Both the position numbers and the translations under genes were made by a program. From the NCBI GenBank assembly GCA_031264715.1, contig JAISDP010000098.1, positions 1 to 8,457 of the forward strand: 8,457 nucleotides of DNA. The letters run 5' to 3'. The stretch's first letter is position 1; each line of letters begins with the position of its first letter. The DNA is from Bacteroidales bacterium. GTDB taxonomy: Bacteria > Bacteroidota > Bacteroidia > Bacteroidales > UBA4181. Positions 6,377 through 8,457 of the stretch are shown here, piece by piece. The notes beneath the pieces are model-generated. The model was not told the origin of the DNA. It worked only from the letters and a program-made list of their open reading frames with translations, and did no database searches.

Positions 6377-8457
6377 ATGAAAGAGCAACATATTCTGATC
6401 ATCAGTAAAGAGCTTGGCCTGCAGGAGCAGCAGGTGCGCAACACGCTGGAATTACTGGCCGACGGCGCTACTATTCCCTTCATCAGCCGTTACCGGAAAG
6501 AAGCTACCGGCAGTTTGGATGAAGTGCAGGTGGCTGCTATTAAAAGCCGTTACGAACGATTATTGGAACTGGACAAGCGCCGCACGGCCATTTTAGGCTC
6601 CATGGAAGAGCAGGGCAAACTGACCGCAGAGTTAAAACGGCAGATTGAAGCCGCTGAAAGCATGTCGGGTCTCGAAGACATTTACCTTCCCTACAAGCCC
6701 AAACGCAAAACACGCGCTTCGGTTGCCCGCGAGCGTGGTCTGGAACCCCTGGCTCAACAACTGATGCAGCAAATCGACCAGGATGTGGAATCTCTTGCCG
6801 GAAAATACCTAAGCGACGAATTGCCTGCCGTGGAAGATGTCTTGCAGGGCGCGCGCGACATTATTGCCGAACAGGTGAACGAGGATGCCCGGGCGCGTGA
6901 TGCCATCCGCCGTTTGTTCGACCGCGATGCGGTAATATACTCCAAGCTGGTGAAAAACAAGGAAAAAGATGGTGAAAAATACCGCGACTATTTTGATTTT
7001 TCGGAATCGCTGCGCCGCTGTCCTTCACACCGTTTGTTGGCCATGCTGCGCGGAAAGGAAGAAGCTTTCCTGCGCATCAGCATCGAACCGGACGAACGGA
7101 AAGCGCTGGATATACTGTACAAACAATTTGTGAAAGGCCGTACTGCTGCATCCGCTCAGGTGGAAGAAGCCGTAAAGGATGGATACAGGCGGCTGTTGTG
7201 CCCCTCTATCGAAACCGAATTTGAAGCGTTGGCCAAAGAGCGTGCCGACGATGAATCCATCAATGTGTTTACCGATAACCTGCGGCAGTTGCTCCTTGCC
7301 TCGCCGCTGGGCCAGAAGAACGTGCTGGCCATCGATCCCGGCTTCCGTACCGGGTGCAAGGTGGTTTGCCTCGATGCGCAGGGAAACCTCCGGCACAACG
7401 AAACGATCTATCCTCACAAACCGCAAAGCGAAGTGGTGGAAGCCAAACGTAAGATCATGCAATTAGTGAGCGCATACAAAATAGATACGATTGCCATTGG
7501 TAATGGTACTGCCGGCCGCGAAACGGAGCGTTTCATCCAGAGCATGGCATTTGGTCGTGATTTGCAGGTGTTCATCGTGAACGAGAGCGGGGCTTCCATT
7601 TATTCGGCTTCGGCCGTAGCGCGTGAAGAGTTTCCCAACTATGACGTAACAGTGCGGGGTGCGGTTTCCATTGGCCGTCGCCTGATGGACCCGTTGGCCG
7701 AACTGGTGAAAATCGATCCGAAATCCATTGGAGTCGGGCAATACCAGCATGATGTAGACCAGAACAAGCTCAAAAAAAGCTTGGATATGGTGGTCGAAAG
7801 CTGTGTGAATCTCGTGGGCGTCAACGTCAACACGGCCAGCAAGCATTTGCTGGTTTACGTGTCGGGCTTGGGGCCTCAATTAGCACAAAACATCATCGAC
7901 TATCGCAAAGAAAACGGGCCTTTCCCTTCGCGAAAAGCCTTGAAAAACGTTTCCCGCATGGGCGATAAATCATTCGAACAGTGCGCGGGCTTCCTCCGTA
8001 TTTCCGATGCCGAAAATCCACTCGATAACAGCGCCGTACATCCCGAAAGCTATCACATTGTGCAACAAATGGCTGAAGATATGAGCGCTACAGTGAACGA
8101 TCTTTTAAAGAACGAGCGTCTGCGAAAGCAAATCAAATTGGATCAATACGTAACGTCCACAGTGGGATTGCCCACACTGAACGACATCATGAAGGAACTG
8201 GCCAAGCCGGGGCTTGATCCGCGTGCGCAGGCAAAAGTATTCGAATTCGCCCAGGATGTGCATCGTGTGGAAGACCTGCAACCGGGTATGGTACTGCCGG
8301 GCATCGTGACCAATATTACCAACTTCGGATGCTTTGTGGATGTGGGCGTAAAGCAGGACGGACTGGTACACGTGTCGCAACTGACGGACAAGTACGTGAA
8401 ACACCCGTCGGAAGCAGTGAAACTGAACCAGCACGTGAAGGTAAAAGTGTTGGAAGT
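6377..8457 (+). CDS. tex: Tex-family RNA-binding transcription accessory protein, C-terminus cut
   Basis: An uninterrupted frame of 693 codons runs from the ATG at 6377 to the window edge. Tex is a cytoplasmic nucleic-acid-binding protein linked to transcription and related to eukaryotic Spt6. The start (MKEQHILIISKELGL) leads into the typical helical N-terminus with TIPFISRYRKEATGSLDEVQ (about 34-53) and LPYKPKRKTRA. The YqgF/RNase H-like domain begins near VLAIDPGFRTG (Asp320). A helix-hairpin-helix follows at about 496-507 (SGLGPQLAQNII), with NGPFPSRKALKNV after it. A C-terminal S1 domain starts near 637 (GMVLPGIVTNITNFGCFVDV). Relatives are usually about 700-780 residues, so only the end of the S1 domain and tail are missing. 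No Shine-Dalgarno sequence is present. The gene is divergent from GH172, with no evident functional link. Confidence 0.96.
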   Translation, partial: MKEQHILIISKELGLQEQQVRNTLELLADGATIPFISRYRKEATGSLDEVQVAAIKSRYERLLELDKRRTAILGSMEEQGKLTAELKRQIEAAESMSGLEDIYLPYKPKRKTRASVARERGLEPLAQQLMQQIDQDVESLAGKYLSDELPAVEDVLQGARDIIAEQVNEDARARDAIRRLFDRDAVIYSKLVKNKEKDGEKYRDYFDFSESLRRCPSHRLLAMLRGKEEAFLRISIEPDERKALDILYKQFVKGRTAASAQVEEAVKDGYRRLLCPSIETEFEALAKERADDESINVFTDNLRQLLLASPLGQKNVLAIDPGFRTGCKVVCLDAQGNLRHNETIYPHKPQSEVVEAKRKIMQLVSAYKIDTIAIGNGTAGRETERFIQSMAFGRDLQVFIVNESGASIYSASAVAREEFPNYDVTVRGAVSIGRRLMDPLAELVKIDPKSIGVGQYQHDVDQNKLKKSLDMVVESCVNLVGVNVNTASKHLLVYVSGLGPQLAQNIIDYRKENGPFPSRKALKNVSRMGDKSFEQCAGFLRISDAENPLDNSAVHPESYHIVQQMAEDMSATVNDLLKNERLRKQIKLDQYVTSTVGLPTLNDIMKELAKPGLDPRAQAKVFEFAQDVHRVEDLQPGMVLPGIVTNITNFGCFVDVGVKQDGLVHVSQLTDKYVKHPSEAVKLNQHVKVKVLE

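Noticed and set aside
7025..7879. Minus-strand open frames of 138-145 codons opposite tex
   Set aside because: The tex frame is open across this whole stretch with the YqgF-like domain and HhH approach; the opposite frames are shadows of its codon bias.

Overview
The window looks like Bacteroidota (Bacteroidales-like) chromosome. Three things point there: TAnnTTTG-type -7 promoter boxes upstream of several genes, A/T-rich leaders without Shine-Dalgarno sequences, and a mix of secreted glycosidases with housekeeping genes. Coding DNA is moderately G+C-rich and the gaps are clearly A/T-rich. Genus cannot be decided from the sequence alone.

Layout, left to right. (1) Positions 1-141 hold the 5' end of a secreted protein gene on the minus strand, cut by the window edge. 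(2) A 293-bp divergent promoter region follows. (3) A secreted GH43-family glycosidase gene lies on the plus strand (435-1379). (4) It converges on a minus-strand block: a PAP2-like membrane protein (1429-2079) directly behind rpoN, sigma-54 (2095-3528). Farther upstream on the same strand is a MoxR/YehL-type AAA+ ATPase (3652-4755). (5) A 331-bp gap (4756-5086) contains a likely promoter for the ATPase and a compact set of inverted repeats, which also forms a plausible terminator for the next gene. (6) A secreted DUF2961/GH172 glycosidase gene sits on the minus strand (5087-6247). (7) After a short divergent gap comes tex, an RNA-binding transcription accessory protein, on the plus strand (6377 to the window end, missing only its last residues).

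How the genes fit together. The two glycosidases have signal peptides and families consistent with furanoside or arabinan/fructan breakdown. They are separated by housekeeping genes, and no SusC/SusD pair is visible, so they look like scattered accessory enzymes rather than one polysaccharide utilisation locus. rpoN and the PAP2-like gene are 15 bp apart and probably co-transcribed. The ATPase is alone: the VWA and SWIM-type partners common next to this family are absent here.

I see no tRNA, rRNA, CRISPR array, transposase or prophage gene. The most unusual non-coding structure is the 4954-5068 repeat cluster, five related copies of a CTGTCAGGG-like core whose two inverted-repeat pairs interlock. 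I do not see a convincing new multi-gene system in this window.
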